Assembly (NCBI GenBank): GCA_023382595.1
Contig: JAHDWB010000001.1
Span: 124,001 to 188,000 of the forward strand
From: Anaerolineales bacterium
GTDB lineage: Bacteria; Chloroflexota; Anaerolineae; Anaerolineales; Villigracilaceae
DNA length: 64,000 nt
Direction of reading: 5' to 3'
Part shown: piece by piece, positions 17,163 to 24,864 of the stretch
Numbering within the stretch: the first letter of the stretch is position 1
Layout of the letters: the number at the start of each line of letters is the position of its first letter
Notes under the pieces: model-generated
What the model saw: the letters and a program-made list of their open reading frames with translations, nothing else
Told to the model about the DNA's origin: nothing
Databases searched by the model: none
Made by a program: the position numbers and the translations under genes

Positions 17163-18368
17163 ATGAAATCCATCAGTGAAGGTGAAAGAAGATTCAAGCA
17201 TCAGTTCTACACATTGCTCATCATCATCGTAGGGATCGTCATGGGGGTGATCATCATCGTCTTTGCAGACCAATTCGAAACAGGCTCCACCGGCTACAAC
17301 CTGCTGACCAGTATGGGAAGCGGATTAATGGCTACCGCCTTCATCAGCCTGATCCTTGAACTGATCTGGAGCAATCAGCGCACGGAAGCGGAAAAAAGCG
17401 AGTTGCAGCCCATCTACGACAAACTCAAGGATGTGCCGGACAAACTTGGAAAACTTGAAGGAAGGCTGGAGGCGTTCAAACAGCTTGGCTTCAATAACTG
17501 CTATTCGTCCCGGAACGACGCCCTGCATACATTTCTGGTGTATGCGCAAAATATCGTCAAGGAGGTGGAAGCCCGCAATCATGAAAATCAAGGCGAACGC
17601 TCCCTCCAGACCACGATCAATATTGTTTCAAGTTCCGCGCGCGGGCTGATGGGATATATCGACCGCGAGCCAAGTCAATTGCAGAGGGCGTGGCGAGAAT
17701 TGATCACAATGCAGCCCAAAAGTTTCCGTCTGCTTTTGACACATCCCGCCTTTGCCCACCTGCGCCAGCCCGCCGAAGAGCGCGCTTCCGGAGATATTGA
17801 ACTGGAGATCTTGAAGACCACGATTTACCTCCACTGTGTCGCTGGGATGAAATCGAACGAATTGAGATTCTATCGCGGTAGTCCTACAGTGTTCGCCATT
17901 CAAGTGGGTGACCATATCCTGGTCAACCCCTATCCATATGGGACCATGGCGATGGACACCTTATGTCTTGAATTTGAAAGGGGAAAAGAGGGCAGTTACA
18001 TTGCCAAGTTCATGAACATGCACTTTAATCACACTTGGGCTTTCATGGACCAGCCGAGCAAAACGGTGGATTACAAGCCGCTCATTGCAGGGATAGACAA
18101 GTTCGAAGATATTCTACAGGCGTTCTCCGAATGTACGTTTCTCAACAATCCCAAACGCCTGCGGTTGACGGTCTCACAGGTGGAGGAATTGGACACGTTT
18201 ACAGGAACCACCCTGAAAAAGATGGGCACGGAGTTCATCATCGCCCCTCCAGACCCCAATCCATTTATGAAGCATTTAAGGGAGAACGGCTTCTTCTGCA
18301 GCGACCAGGAGATGACAGGCAGTTTCATGGAAGCCGCACACCAGCCTACTACAGCTTCGGTTAATTGA
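17163..18368 (+). CDS. Two-helix membrane protein with probable degenerate PLD-like C-terminal domain
   Basis: A 401-residue protein from the ATG at 17163, chosen because GGAGG lies 5 bases upstream; the longer frame from 17088 reads through noncoding sequence. Two membrane helices (~14-35 and ~46-68) are followed by a charged helix (EAEKSELQPIYDKLKDVPDKLGKLEG). The C-terminal two thirds (IVSSSARGLMGYID, SFRLLLTHPAFAHLRQ, LRFYRGSPTVFAIQVGD, VNPYPYG) resemble the phospholipase-D-like fold used by inactive or signalling members, because no HKD motif is present. No named family is certain. It may be a membrane-tethered sensor or effector. AlkD follows after 9 bases. Confidence 0.6.
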   Translation: MKSISEGERRFKHQFYTLLIIIVGIVMGVIIIVFADQFETGSTGYNLLTSMGSGLMATAFISLILELIWSNQRTEAEKSELQPIYDKLKDVPDKLGKLEGRLEAFKQLGFNNCYSSRNDALHTFLVYAQNIVKEVEARNHENQGERSLQTTINIVSSSARGLMGYIDREPSQLQRAWRELITMQPKSFRLLLTHPAFAHLRQPAEERASGDIELEILKTTIYLHCVAGMKSNELRFYRGSPTVFAIQVGDHILVNPYPYGTMAMDTLCLEFERGKEGSYIAKFMNMHFNHTWAFMDQPSKTVDYKPLIAGIDKFEDILQAFSECTFLNNPKRLRLTVSQVEELDTFTGTTLKKMGTEFIIAPPDPNPFMKHLRENGFFCSDQEMTGSFMEAAHQPTTASVN

Positions 18369-18377
18369 GGAGCAAAT

Positions 18378-19052
18378 TTGCATCCCTACGCTTCTTTGAT
18401 CAGGAAAATATTGGAACAGCACGCCAACCCCGCCGACGCCGCGCCGATGAAGAAATACATGCGGAACCAGTTCGAGTTTCTGGGCATCAAAACGCCGGTG
18501 CGGGTGGACTTGATGAAAAGCCTCGTCCAGGAACACGGACTCCCGCTACTCGGCGATCTGGACGTCATCGTGCGGGAGTTGTGGTCCCTGCCCCAGCGGG
18601 AATTCCAGTACACAGCCGTCGGCTTGATCGGGAGGCTTGAAACACAACTCGAACCTTCTTTCATCACCGCGCTTGAAGATCTGATCATCACCAAGTCATG
18701 GTGGGATACCGTGGATACGCTCGCGGGCAACACCGTCGGCGTGCATTTCAAGAGATTTCCGAAGGTGCGCGGGAAATATCTCAAGAAATGGCGAAAATCG
18801 GATTACTTATGGCTCAGGCGGACGGCGATCCTGTTCCAACTCGGTTACAAGAAAGAGACCGACTTCGACCTGCTGTGTGAGATCGTCCGCGAGAACCTCG
18901 GCTCGGACGAGTTCTTCATCAACAAAGCCATCGGCTGGGCATTACGCCAATACGCGTGGACCAATCCCACCGCCGTGAAAAAATTCGTCAAAGCCACGAA
19001 GGAACTGCATCCGTTGAGTCGGCGTGAGGCGCTGAAAAATATCGGCGGATGA
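18378..19052 (+). CDS. DNA alkylation repair protein, AlkD-like DNA glycosylase
   Basis: A 224-residue all-helical HEAT-like repeat protein. The start is a TTG at 18378, six bases after GAGGAG. Residues known to act in Bacillus cereus AlkD are present at the same numbers: Trp109 and Asp113 (SWWDTVD), Arg148 (LWLRR) and Trp187 (AIGWALR). AlkD removes positively charged N3- and N7-alkylated purines without flipping the base. The identical numbering supports the TTG start. It may be cotranscribed with the upstream membrane protein. It converges on the GT39-type gene with only 7 bases between stop codons. Confidence 0.9.
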   Translation: MHPYASLIRKILEQHANPADAAPMKKYMRNQFEFLGIKTPVRVDLMKSLVQEHGLPLLGDLDVIVRELWSLPQREFQYTAVGLIGRLETQLEPSFITALEDLIITKSWWDTVDTLAGNTVGVHFKRFPKVRGKYLKKWRKSDYLWLRRTAILFQLGYKKETDFDLLCEIVRENLGSDEFFINKAIGWALRQYAWTNPTAVKKFVKATKELHPLSRREALKNIGG

Positions 19053-19059
19053 ATCCACC

Positions 19060-20676
19060 TCACTTATATAAAGTGAAGAGCGGAATGTCATCGAAGCGAT
19101 ATTCGTACACCACTTCTTTGCCAGCCAAAATCCGCAAAATGGAGTTGTCCTCACCATCGAATCCCAACGTCGATTGACGATGCTGGAACAAATACCAATC
19201 TGCCTGTTGCATCGGAATGGATACCGGCGCAGGAACTTGCCATCCCAACACACTTTCCACTTTCGACGGCGCCAAAATCACCAGGTCATCCCGCAGCCAC
19301 CCCACTGTCTGATAATAGATCATCACATCATGACTCCACGGGTCTATCCAGATGCTGTCTCCCGCCTCAGCGCGTTCGTTGAGAACCGGCAGCGCCAGGC
19401 TATACGTCTCGCACCAATAGGTCGTCTCCAACTTTAAGTTCGTCGCGCCTCGTAATCCGCCCACACCTTCGCCGTAATATGATAGATGATGGGGATGCAA
19501 GCGGATCATGGTGATGACCTGTGGCAAAAACGCCAATGCGACCAATGCAACCACACCGCCTCGACTCACCAGATGGCGATTCCATGTTGCTGAAAATTTC
19601 TTCCACGCCGACAGCACCCACCCGAAGCCGCTTCCCGCCAGCCCTGCCAAAAACGGGAACGACGCCATGACCAAACGCTCATTGTCGTAGACCATGCTCT
19701 GACCGACAGCAATCGCCAGGATGGGCGTCAGCGCAGAGAGGAACAACAACCAACCCAAACCGCCATCTTGTCGCTCCTTGATGGAGCGAACAAATCCCAG
19801 CCAGTATAGAAGCGTCAACCCTAAAGGCAGGACCGCCCAGACCATCACAAATCCAAAATGCCAGGGCGGCGGCATGAAAAATTGACCGAAATAATACTGT
19901 CCGATCTCCCAATGCTCGGTGGTGATAAAGGCGATATAGTCACCCAAACGCGTGAAAGTATCAATGTAAAGCCACGGCCACGTCGCCACAAAAACAGGGA
20001 ATGCAACAACCCCCATGACCACAAAACGCGCGAATAGCCTCGCATCCCTGCGGAAGATGAGCCACCAAATGCCCAAGGTCAGCGGGACGAAAGCGGCGTT
20101 GATCTTCGTCGCCAAAGCCAGCCCCCAAACAACACCAAGCAGCAAATCCCAGCCCCAGTGACGTCGGTGCAGGGTTTTCCAAAAGATGAAGGTCACCACA
20201 AAGATCGAAAACGCAGCCGGCACATCCAGCGCGGAAAGATGCGCATGAAAGAAAAAGCGCGGCATGGTAAAGAGCGCCGTCGCTGCCGCCAACCCCGCCC
20301 AGCGACCATACACATCCTGAATCAAAAGAAATAATAAACCAGCCAGCACCGCAGACAAAAGCATGTTGCCCATGCGATGCGCGGTCAGGTCATCGGTGTA
20401 GGGACGTACCAGCGACCAGATCATTCCCGACCAGGCCTTGTCGAGCGGTGGGTGCTCGCTGTTGACGCTCCACGAATAGTCGATGGCTTTTTGCGTAAAG
20501 GCTTGTTCCGGGTTGGTAAAGACAAATCCGTACCACTTCACATATGACTGGGCGGCGGCGATGTAAGCAGGTTCATCCCAGGTCAGTCCGATATTTGAAG
20601 CGGTTGCAACAAGCAGAATAAAAACGACCAACCCGATCAGGACAGCGATGCCATACGTTTGTATAGTGGATTTCAT
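19060..20676 (-). CDS. GT39-like (dolichyl-phosphate-mannose/ArnT-type) membrane glycosyltransferase
   Basis: A 538-residue protein from the ATG at 20676, which has GGAGA 8 bases upstream; an ATG at 20748 gives a non-hydrophobic extension. About 11 membrane helices. The first extracytoplasmic loop has TWDEPAYIAA with acidic Asp34-Glu35, and residues 74-80 read EHPPLDK, both typical of GT-C transferases of the PMT/ArnT type, which take sugars from polyprenyl phosphate. A periplasmic-type C-terminal domain of about 120 residues follows. Substrates cannot be deduced. A related gene begins at 63660, and a third GT-C-like protein is at 6181-7662. Confidence 0.8.
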   Translation of the reverse strand: MKSTIQTYGIAVLIGLVVFILLVATASNIGLTWDEPAYIAAAQSYVKWYGFVFTNPEQAFTQKAIDYSWSVNSEHPPLDKAWSGMIWSLVRPYTDDLTAHRMGNMLLSAVLAGLLFLLIQDVYGRWAGLAAATALFTMPRFFFHAHLSALDVPAAFSIFVVTFIFWKTLHRRHWGWDLLLGVVWGLALATKINAAFVPLTLGIWWLIFRRDARLFARFVVMGVVAFPVFVATWPWLYIDTFTRLGDYIAFITTEHWEIGQYYFGQFFMPPPWHFGFVMVWAVLPLGLTLLYWLGFVRSIKERQDGGLGWLLFLSALTPILAIAVGQSMVYDNERLVMASFPFLAGLAGSGFGWVLSAWKKFSATWNRHLVSRGGVVALVALAFLPQVITMIRLHPHHLSYYGEGVGGLRGATNLKLETTYWCETYSLALPVLNERAEAGDSIWIDPWSHDVMIYYQTVGWLRDDLVILAPSKVESVLGWQVPAPVSIPMQQADWYLFQHRQSTLGFDGEDNSILRILAGKEVVYEYRFDDIPLFTLYK

Positions 20677-20704
20677 ATCCCATCTCCATAAAGTTTCGCG
20701 GAGT

Positions 20705-21097
20705 TTATTCCGCGGATTTGTTTCGCATAAAATCCGCGATCTCGGCAAAACGCGTCTTTAAATGCTCCACCACTGCCGGGTGATACTCCCCCGCATCGAT
20801 GGCGCGATCCATACACCACAACCACTGGTCGCGTTCGCGCTCCCCGATGGAAAACGGCAGGTGGCGCATCCGCAGCTTGGGATGACCAACTTTCTGCACG
20901 TACAGAGGCGGTCCGCCCGACCAGCCGGAGAGGAACATGAACAACTTGTCGCGCGAGCCTTTCAAACTGGGGGCATGCAGCGCGCGGATGTCCTTTGCCT
21001 CGGGAGCGGAATCCATCAGGTCGTAAAAACGGTCCACGAGCGCGCGCACGCCCGTCTCGCCGCCGAGCAGGTCATACAGGGATGTCGTTTCAGTCAT
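20705..21097 (-). CDS. Truncated hemoglobin, group II (trHbO-like)
   Basis: A 130-residue globin from the ATG at 21097; the long reading frame extending to 21739 is antisense to the thiolase gene and is not the gene. Features of group II truncated globins are TyrB10 in RFYDLMDS, the SGWSGGPPLY segment, the proximal-histidine region GHPKLRMRHLPFSIGE and TrpG8 in RDQWLWCM. These proteins bind oxygen or detoxify NO and peroxide. A TACAAT box ends six bases before the ATG with no ribosome site, so the message may be leaderless. It is divergent from the thiolase gene. Confidence 0.9.
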   Translation of the reverse strand: MTETTSLYDLLGGETGVRALVDRFYDLMDSAPEAKDIRALHAPSLKGSRDKLFMFLSGWSGGPPLYVQKVGHPKLRMRHLPFSIGERERDQWLWCMDRAIDAGEYHPAVVEHLKTRFAEIADFMRNKSAE

Positions 21098-21178
21098 GCC
21101 AAAATTGTACCGTATCCATTTGTAACCCGGTGGTACCGGCAACATGTATAATAGCCCCATCACCAACAGGAGAAGCCA

Positions 21179-22378
21179 ATGAGCAAAGAAAATGAAGCTG
21201 TCATTTTGAGCGCCGTCCGCACCCCCATCGGGAGGTTTCAGGGCGCGTTGAGCACCATCCCTGCGCCGAATCTCGGCTCGGTTGCCGTCAAAGCGGCGGT
21301 GGAACGGGCGGGCATCGACCCGGCTGAAGTGGAAGAGCTTTTGATGGGCAACGTCGTCGCGGCGGGATTGGGACAGGCGCCCGCGCGTCAATCCGGACTT
21401 TATGGCGGGCTGCCGGCTACGGTCAGCGCCACCACGCTGAACAAGGTCTGCGGATCGGGCTTGAAGGCGGCGATGCTGTCGGCGCAAGCCATCCGCGCCG
21501 GGGACGGCGACCTGTTCATCGCGGGCGGATTCGAATCCATGAGCCGCGCGCCCTATCTGGTCAGCGGACGCATGGGCGAGTTGAAGTTCGGCAACACGCA
21601 AATGACCGACGCCCTGCTCAATGACGGCTTGTGGGATCCGTTCGAGAACTGGGGCATGGGCAATGCCGCCGAGTTCATCGCGGACGAATACGAAGTCACG
21701 CGCGAGGCGATGGACCAGTTCGCGTTGGAAAGCCATCAAAAGGCGGTCGCCGCGCAGGAGGCGGGCAAGTTCAAGGACGAGATCGTCCCCGTGGAAGTGC
21801 CCGGGCGCAAGGGACAGGTCACGCTCGTGGAGCAGGATGAAGGTCCGCGCAAAGAGACGACGCTGGAAGCATTGTCCAAATTGAAGCCGGTCTTCAAATC
21901 CGATGGCAAGGTGACGGCAGGCAATGCCTCATCCATGAACGACGGCGCGGCGGCGGTGGTGATCTCGTCGCGCGCGTATGCCGAAAAGAACAAACTCAAG
22001 CCCATTGCGCGGATCGTCGGGTATGCGCAAGCCGCTTTGGAATCGAAATATCTGTTCGCCGCGCCCGCGTACGCCATGCCGAAACTGCTCAAGAAGGTCG
22101 GCTGGACGTTGGCGGATGTGGACTTGATCGAGTTGAACGAAGCCTTCGCCGCGCAAGTGCTGGCGGACGGTTACGCGCTTGCCGATCAGGGCTGGGACTG
22201 GAGCAAGGTCAACGTGAACGGCGGCGCGATCGCGCTCGGTCATCCGCTGGGAGCGAGCGGCGCGCGCGTGCTGACCACGCTCATCTACGCGCTGAAAGAC
22301 CGCGGACTGAAACGCGGCATCGCGTCGTTGTGTCTCGGCGGCGGTGAAGCGGTGGCAATGGCGGTTGAGTTGGAATAA
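21179..22378 (+). CDS. Acetyl-CoA C-acetyltransferase (thiolase)
   Basis: A 399-residue thiolase. The acyl-binding nucleophile is Cys91 (NKVCGSGLKA). The C-terminal motifs NEAFAAQ, GGAIALGHPLGASGAR and the active-site CLGGGEAVA are intact. It condenses two acetyl-CoA or cleaves acetoacetyl-CoA. Nearby 3-hydroxyacyl-CoA dehydrogenase (23199-24044) would act on the next step, suggesting a short-chain acyl-CoA or hydroxybutyrate pathway (inference). AGGAGA lies before the ATG, and TATAAT at 21147-21152 supplies the promoter. The transcript ends at a strong hairpin (22384-22425), so it is probably monocistronic. Confidence 0.93.
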   Translation: MSKENEAVILSAVRTPIGRFQGALSTIPAPNLGSVAVKAAVERAGIDPAEVEELLMGNVVAAGLGQAPARQSGLYGGLPATVSATTLNKVCGSGLKAAMLSAQAIRAGDGDLFIAGGFESMSRAPYLVSGRMGELKFGNTQMTDALLNDGLWDPFENWGMGNAAEFIADEYEVTREAMDQFALESHQKAVAAQEAGKFKDEIVPVEVPGRKGQVTLVEQDEGPRKETTLEALSKLKPVFKSDGKVTAGNASSMNDGAAAVVISSRAYAEKNKLKPIARIVGYAQAALESKYLFAAPAYAMPKLLKKVGWTLADVDLIELNEAFAAQVLADGYALADQGWDWSKVNVNGGAIALGHPLGASGARVLTTLIYALKDRGLKRGIASLCLGGGEAVAMAVELE

Positions 22379-22383
22379 CAACC

Positions 22384-22425
22384 ACAAACGGAGATGGGCA
22401 GACATGTTCATCTCCGTTTGTTTTT
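22384..22425 (+). terminator. Rho-independent terminator of the thiolase gene
   Basis: A perfect 13-bp stem (22384-22396 with 22409-22421) is followed by TGTTTTT. It begins a few bases after the thiolase stop codon. Confidence 0.9.
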
Positions 22426-22431
22426 AAGATA

Positions 22432-22549
22432 TCCGGTGGTCGAGTACGCCGTAGGCGCGTATCGAGACCACCAGTTATGTGGAATTTTTTGATCATGGGT
22501 GGTTTCGATATGCGCGAGAAAAACACTCGCGCTACTCAACCACCGGGAT
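22432..22549. repeat. Dispersed palindromic element, family A copy 1
   Basis: A 118-bp element bounded by CCGGTGGTCGAG and CTCAACCACCGG, an inverted terminal repeat with one mismatch. It contains two hairpin arms: 22432-22473 (GGTGGTCGAGTA ... GTATCGAGACCACC) and 22499-22546 (GGTGGTTTCGATA ... CTACTCAACCACC). An AT-rich spacer separates them. Related copies are at 31044-31162, 50295-50434 and 50765-50906, with one isolated arm at 23126-23168. Confidence 0.85.
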
Positions 22550-22563
22550 AGGAACACATTAAC

Positions 22564-23055
22564 ATGAACACAAAAGAACGCAATGAAAAGATCGAACTCT
22601 ATGGGCGCGGATATGACCTGCTGAAAGCCGCGCTGGCGGAAGTCCCGCAGGAGGCGATGTACTTCAAGCCGGAGCCGCAGGAATGGAGCGTGTACGAAGT
22701 CATCATCCACATCGCGGACAGCGAATCCAATGCGGCGCTGCGGGCGCGCAAGTTGATCGTCGAGCCGGGCGGCACGATCATGCCCTACAACCAGCCCCTG
22801 TGGGCGGACGTGTTGAATTATCATGAGCACAATTTCGACGATGCGCTCGAAGTGACGCGGCTGGCGCGCAAGACCACCTATGAACTGTTGAAGCGCGTCC
22901 CCGAGATCGTCTTCAACACGCATTGGATCAAACATCCCGAATATGACGAGCCGTACACCTTCGACAAATGGGTGGACATCTACTCGGCGCACATTCCGGG
23001 ACATATCGAACAAATCCAAAGCAATGTTAAGCTTTGGCGAGAAAAACAAAACTAA
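22564..23055 (+). CDS. DinB-like four-helix protein
   Basis: A 163-residue helical protein with the DinB/YfiT layout: [15 protein letters not shown] contributes the first metal-type histidine, and [12 protein letters not shown] the C-terminal pair. DinB-superfamily proteins include thiol-dependent S-transferases and damage-inducible proteins of unknown role. Nothing here identifies the substrate. The gene lies between repeat family A and family B elements, so its own regulation is hard to see. A second DinB-like gene is at 53706-54236. Confidence 0.75.
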   Translation: MNTKERNEKIELYGRGYDLLKAALAEVPQEAMYFKPEPQEWSVYEVIIHIADSESNAALRARKLIVEPGGTIMPYNQPLWADVLNYHEHNFDDALEVTRLARKTTYELLKRVPEIVFNTHWIKHPEYDEPYTFDKWVDIYSAHIPGHIEQIQSNVKLWREKQN

Positions 23056-23057
23056 CC

Positions 23058-23181
23058 TGTCGTTGCGAGGGCGGTGATCTTCCGCCCGAAGCAATCTCCC
23101 CATTTGATAAGATTGCTTCGTCGCCTGGTTTCGATACGCTCGTTTCACTCGCTACTCAACCGGCGGCGACTCGCAATGACA
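23058..23181. repeat. MITE-like element, family B copy 2, carrying a family A arm
   Basis: It begins TGTCGTTGCGAGGGCGG and ends CTCGCAATGACA, matching the ends of copy 1 at 1781-1870. The inner part GCCCGAAGCAATCTCCCC and its inverted partner AAGATTGCTTCGTCGCC are also present. Positions 23126-23168 are a single hairpin arm of family A (GGTTTCGATACGC ... GCTACTCAACC), which looks inserted into this element. Confidence 0.75.
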
Positions 23182-23198
23182 TAACAAAAGGAGACCAC

Positions 23199-24044
23199 AT
23201 GACTATCAAACACATATATGTAATCGGCGCAGGGACCATGGGCAACGGCATCGCACAGGTGGCGGCGACATCCGGCTACCAAGTCACCTGCATGGACGTT
23301 CAGCCTGCCGCGCTGGAGAAAGCCAAGGCGACCATCGCCAAGTCCACGGCGAAACTGCTGGAAAAGGGCGTGCTCACAGCGGAGCAAAAAGCATCCGCAG
23401 ACGGGATTCAATTCACGTCCACGATGGAGGCGCTGAAGGAGGCGGATTTTGTCATCGAAGCCGCGACGGAAAATCCGGAGTTGAAGTTCAAGATCTTTAA
23501 AGACATGGACGCCAACGCGCGCGAAGGTGTGATATTGGCGAGCAACACCTCGTCCATTTCCATCACCAAGATCGCCGCCGCCACGAAGCGACCGGAGAAG
23601 GTCATCGGCATGCACTTCATGAACCCCGTGCCGCTAATGAAACTGGTGGAGGTCATCAAGGGACTCGCCACCGACGAAGCGACGCTGAACACGACGCTGG
23701 AGTTGTGCAGGGTGATGGGCAAGGAACCGGTCGAAGCGAATGACTCGCCCGGGTTCATCTCGAACCGCATCCTGTGCCCGATGATCAACGAAGCGGTCTT
23801 CGCCCTGCAGGAAGGTGTCGGCACGCCCGAAGCCATTGACGCGGTCATGAAACTCGGCATGAACCATCCCATGGGTCCGTTGACCCTGGCGGACTTGATC
23901 GGCTTGGATGTCGTCCTGTTCGTGATGGAAGTGTTACAGCGCGACCTCGGCGATGACAAATACCGCCCTGCCTATCTCCTGCGCAAGATGGTGGACGCGG
24001 GCTATCTGGGTCGCAAGACCGGACGCGGGTTTTACACGTATTAA
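23199..24044 (+). CDS. 3-hydroxybutyryl-CoA dehydrogenase
   Basis: A 281-residue protein from the ATG at 23199, with AAAGGAG six bases upstream; the frame running in from 23034 is repeat sequence. The N-terminal Rossmann loop [11 protein letters not shown] binds NAD(P). The helical C-terminal domain has the family pattern [16 protein letters not shown], with the catalytic-type His in that segment, and [12 protein letters not shown]. It interconverts 3-hydroxyacyl-CoA and 3-oxoacyl-CoA. The size is that of the short single-domain enzyme used in butyrate or poly-hydroxybutyrate metabolism. The stop codon overlaps the transposase start (TAATG). Confidence 0.93.
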   Translation: MTIKHIYVIGAGTMGNGIAQVAATSGYQVTCMDVQPAALEKAKATIAKSTAKLLEKGVLTAEQKASADGIQFTSTMEALKEADFVIEAATENPELKFKIFKDMDANAREGVILASNTSSISITKIAAATKRPEKVIGMHFMNPVPLMKLVEVIKGLATDEATLNTTLELCRVMGKEPVEANDSPGFISNRILCPMINEAVFALQEGVGTPEAIDAVMKLGMNHPMGPLTLADLIGLDVVLFVMEVLQRDLGDDKYRPAYLLRKMVDAGYLGRKTGRGFYTY

Positions 24045-24628
24045 TGCAAAGGTCGAAATTCGATCCACAAAAGCATCATCGAAAATCGATCCGATTACAA
24101 GGATATGATTATTCTCAAACCGGTGCGTATTATGTGACCATCGTTACCTATCACCGCGATCCTTTGTTTGGCGAGATCAGGGACGGGAAAATGCATTTGG
24201 ACGATTTCAGAATGATCGCGGATGAATGTTGGCGGGCGATCCCCGAACATTTTCCGTCTGTGGAATTGGGCGCGTACGGGATCATGCAGAATCATGTGCA
24301 TGGGGTTATTGTGATCATCAACGATCAAGGAACGACGACAAATTTGTCGTCGTTCGTAGGGGCGACGCATGCGTCGCCCCTACCCAAAACCCCGCCCCAC
24401 GGACCCGCGCCTCATTCATTGGGCGCGATCGTGGGATCGTTCAAATCGGCTGTCACCCGCCGCATCGGACGGGAATTGAACGCCACCGCCATCTGGCAAA
24501 GAAACTACTACGAACATATAATTCGAGACGAGAAAGACCTGCAACGCATCACCGACTACATTGAAATGAACCCATCACGTTGGGATGAAGATGACGAAAA
24601 CCCCGTGAATATTCGCAACCAATCGTAG
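24044..24628 (+). mobile_element. REP-associated tyrosine transposase (RAYT, Y1/HUH family)
   Basis: A 194-residue protein. The HUH motif is MQNHVHGVIVI and the tyrosine helix is NYYEHIIRDEKDLQRITDYI, the arrangement of Y1 transposases related to IS200/IS605. N-terminal GYDYSQTGAYYVTIVTYHR is typical of RAYTs. RAYTs cut single-stranded REP hairpins. Within the frame, positions 24331-24383 consist of two perfect palindromes that encode a variable linker (QGTTTNLSSFVGATHASPL). The TAG stop is part of another REP-like element that begins at 24625. The gene starts in the TAATG overlap with the dehydrogenase. It looks intact and may be active. Confidence 0.88.
24331..24383. repeat. Two perfect REP-type palindromes inside the RAYT gene
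   Basis: Positions 24331-24354 are a perfect 24-base palindrome (AACGACGACAAA and its complement). Positions 24356-24383 are a perfect 28-base palindrome (GTAGGGGCGACGCA and its complement). They are separated by one base and lie in frame, so the transposase stays open. Confidence 0.95.
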
Positions 24629-24669
24629 GGGCGGCACACGTGTGCCCGTCAGGGTATGTGTCGCCCTAC
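24625..24669. repeat. REP-like hairpin at the 3' end of the RAYT gene
   Basis: It starts GTAGGGGCGGCACAC and ends GTGTCGCCCTAC. The outer arms pair with small bulges, and an internal CACACGTGTG palindrome is also present. It shares the GTAGGGGCG head with the palindrome inside the gene. Its TAG forms the RAYT stop codon. Confidence 0.8.
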
Positions 24670-24740
24670 AAGGGAACCCCACCATGCCCAAATCCCAACC
24701 CCATCTCCATGCCGAAAAGAAAATCAACAACCAACACCCA

Positions 24741-24836
24741 AGACCTGACAGGTTTCCACGTCACGCTTGCAAACTCGAATCCCATTCCCCACACGCGACT
24801 CGGTTAAACAAGGTTCTAATGAAACCCGTCAGGTCT
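24741..24836. repeat. Inverted repeat, family D
   Basis: AGACCTGACAGGTTT (24741-24755) and AAACCCGTCAGGTCT (24822-24836) are inverted copies with one mismatch, 66 bases apart. They lie between the RAYT region and the LRR-Roc gene. The stretch 24670-24864 has no convincing gene. Confidence 0.65.
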
Positions 24837-24864
24837 GTACCCACCCACCCCAAAGGCGGATAAT

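Noticed and set aside
21098-21739. N-terminal extension of the truncated globin to 344 residues
   Set aside because: The extension is antisense to the thiolase gene; the globin domain starts at 21097.
24642-24863. Plus-strand frame of 73 codons between RAYT and ROCO genes
   Set aside because: It spans REP and family D repeats and shows no protein-like pattern.
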